Source: an uncultured Pseudoflavonifractor sp.
GTDB lineage: Bacteria; Bacillota; Clostridia; Oscillospirales; Oscillospiraceae
Reading direction: 5' to 3'
Length of the DNA stretch: 5,713 nucleotides
NCBI GenBank assembly: GCA_947565875.1
Contig: CANOHR010000076.1
Span: forward strand, 1-5,713
Part shown: one piece after another, positions 5,149 through 5,713 of the stretch
How the letters are laid out: every line of letters begins with the position of its first letter
Position numbering within the stretch: the stretch's first letter is position 1
The notes under the pieces: model-generated
Databases searched by the model: none
Seen by the model: the letters and a program-made list of their open reading frames with translations, nothing else
What the model was told of the DNA's origin: nothing
Translations under genes and position numbers: made by a program

Positions 5149-5713
5149 TTACTTGGTCTCAATAAAGATGCCCTTTTCGGCGGACCAGTCCACCCGGAAG
5201 CCCAGGTTGGCCCCCAGGTCCCGAAGCTTGTAATAGGTATAGGCTCCCCCCTGGTCATCCTTCAGCACGATGGCCTCCAGAGCCGCCGTCCGGCCATTGA
5301 CATTGGTGGGAGCGGAGGCAGTCTCATAGGTCCGGTTGCCGAAGAAGGGGGTGGACATCTCGCTTCCGTTGGGGGTATAGCCCTTGCCCGTCTCAATGTT
5401 CACGGCCCCGTTCCAGCCTACCTCAAACTGGACGGCGGTGCCGTTCAAAATGGAGGCAATATCCCGGAGCTTGATGTAGTTGGTGTCGTTTCCGTTGGCG
5501 TCCTTCAATGCGTAGCACTGGAACTCCACAGCCCTGCCATTCACCAGCACCGTCTGGGTGGAGGCGTAGGCGGTGTTGGCCCCCACAGCGGCGGGCTGCT
5601 GGGGCATGACGCTGTTGTAGTGGATAGTGGCAGAGGTCAGAGTCTTGTTTTTGTCCCCGATCTGAATGGCCCTCCACTGGTCTGCCGAACCGCCGTAGTA
5701 AATTTGAGTCAGG
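5149..5713 (-). CDS. C-terminal part of a surface protein: BspA-like leucine-rich-repeat tail plus stalk (copper amine oxidase N-like) domain
   Basis: The frame is open from the right window edge to the TAA at 5149, giving 187 visible residues; the real start is outside. The internal Met at 5607 is not a likely start because coding sequence continues above it without a stop. Visible residues 4-33 (IYYGGS--QW--I-IGD... ATIHYN) match the typical closing unit of BspA-type LRR_5 proteins. A linker then leads to two related modules, each with VNGR followed by LKD and KLRD: the first about 57-107 (VEFQCYALKD, YIKLRDIASIL) and the second about 138-187 (IVLKDDQGG, YYKLRDLGANLG, ending in GIFIETK). 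This is the stalk / copper amine oxidase N-terminal-like architecture known from secreted clostridial proteins. The protein is probably extracellular and may act in adhesion or wall association (inference). No catalytic residues and no sortase motif are seen at the C-terminus. Confidence 0.82.
   Translation of the reverse strand, partial: LTQIYYGGSADQWRAIQIGDKNKTLTSATIHYNSVMPQQPAAVGANTAYASTQTVLVNGRAVEFQCYALKDANGNDTNYIKLRDIASILNGTAVQFEVGWNGAVNIETGKGYTPNGSEMSTPFFGNRTYETASAPTNVNGRTAALEAIVLKDDQGGAYTYYKLRDLGANLGFRVDWSAEKGIFIETK

Noticed and set aside
5149..5607. A complete 152-residue stalk protein starting at the Met at 5607
   Set aside because: The same frame continues without a stop to the window edge and encodes a recognisable LRR tail, so the Met is internal to a longer protein.
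1..5713. A novel defence, mobile or biosynthetic system
   Set aside because: All five complete or nearly complete genes belong to well-known families, the sixth is a surface-protein fragment, and I see no transposase, integrase, toxin, nuclease, tRNA, rRNA or repeat array.

Overview
This window looks like a chromosomal piece of a GC-rich, Gram-positive anaerobe of the Clostridia, most likely an Oscillospiraceae-type gut bacterium (Flavonifractor/Lawsonibacter/Oscillibacter-like). The inference rests on four things: strong AGGAGG-type ribosome binding sites, a lipoprotein signal on the solute-binding protein, a surface protein joining a BspA-like leucine-rich-repeat tail to a 'stalk' (copper amine oxidase N-terminal-like) module, and GTAGGGGCG-headed hairpin repeats between genes. 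No marker gene fixes the species.

Every credible gene lies on the minus strand, so the biological order runs from right to left. At 5713-5149 is the C-terminal part of a surface protein whose N-terminus lies outside the window. At 5086-4370 is a complete short-chain dehydrogenase/reductase of the FabG type. From 4304 leftwards comes a branched-chain amino acid (LIV/HAAT-type) ABC transporter locus: a perfect consensus sigma-A promoter, the lipoprotein binding protein LivJ (4245-3013), an intrinsic terminator (2982-2941), a two-hairpin REPIN-like repeat (2911-2839), the permeases LivH (2794-1910) and LivM (1897-827), and the ATPase LivG (827-1, cut by the window edge). LivF would be expected just beyond the left edge.

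The parts fit one importer. LivJ captures the ligand outside the membrane, LivH and LivM form the channel, and LivG with the unseen LivF hydrolyses ATP. The permease/ATPase part is tightly packed (12-nt gap between livH and livM, TAATG overlap between livM and livG). LivJ is separated from it by about 220 nt holding a terminator and a large inverted repeat, an arrangement suited to making much more binding protein than membrane complex.

I see no sign of an undescribed multi-gene system. The points most worth a second look are the terminator-REPIN spacer, the inverted repeat bracketing the livJ promoter, the altered Asn residues of the reductase, and an AT-rich patch inside the reductase that carries the only TTA codon in five genes.
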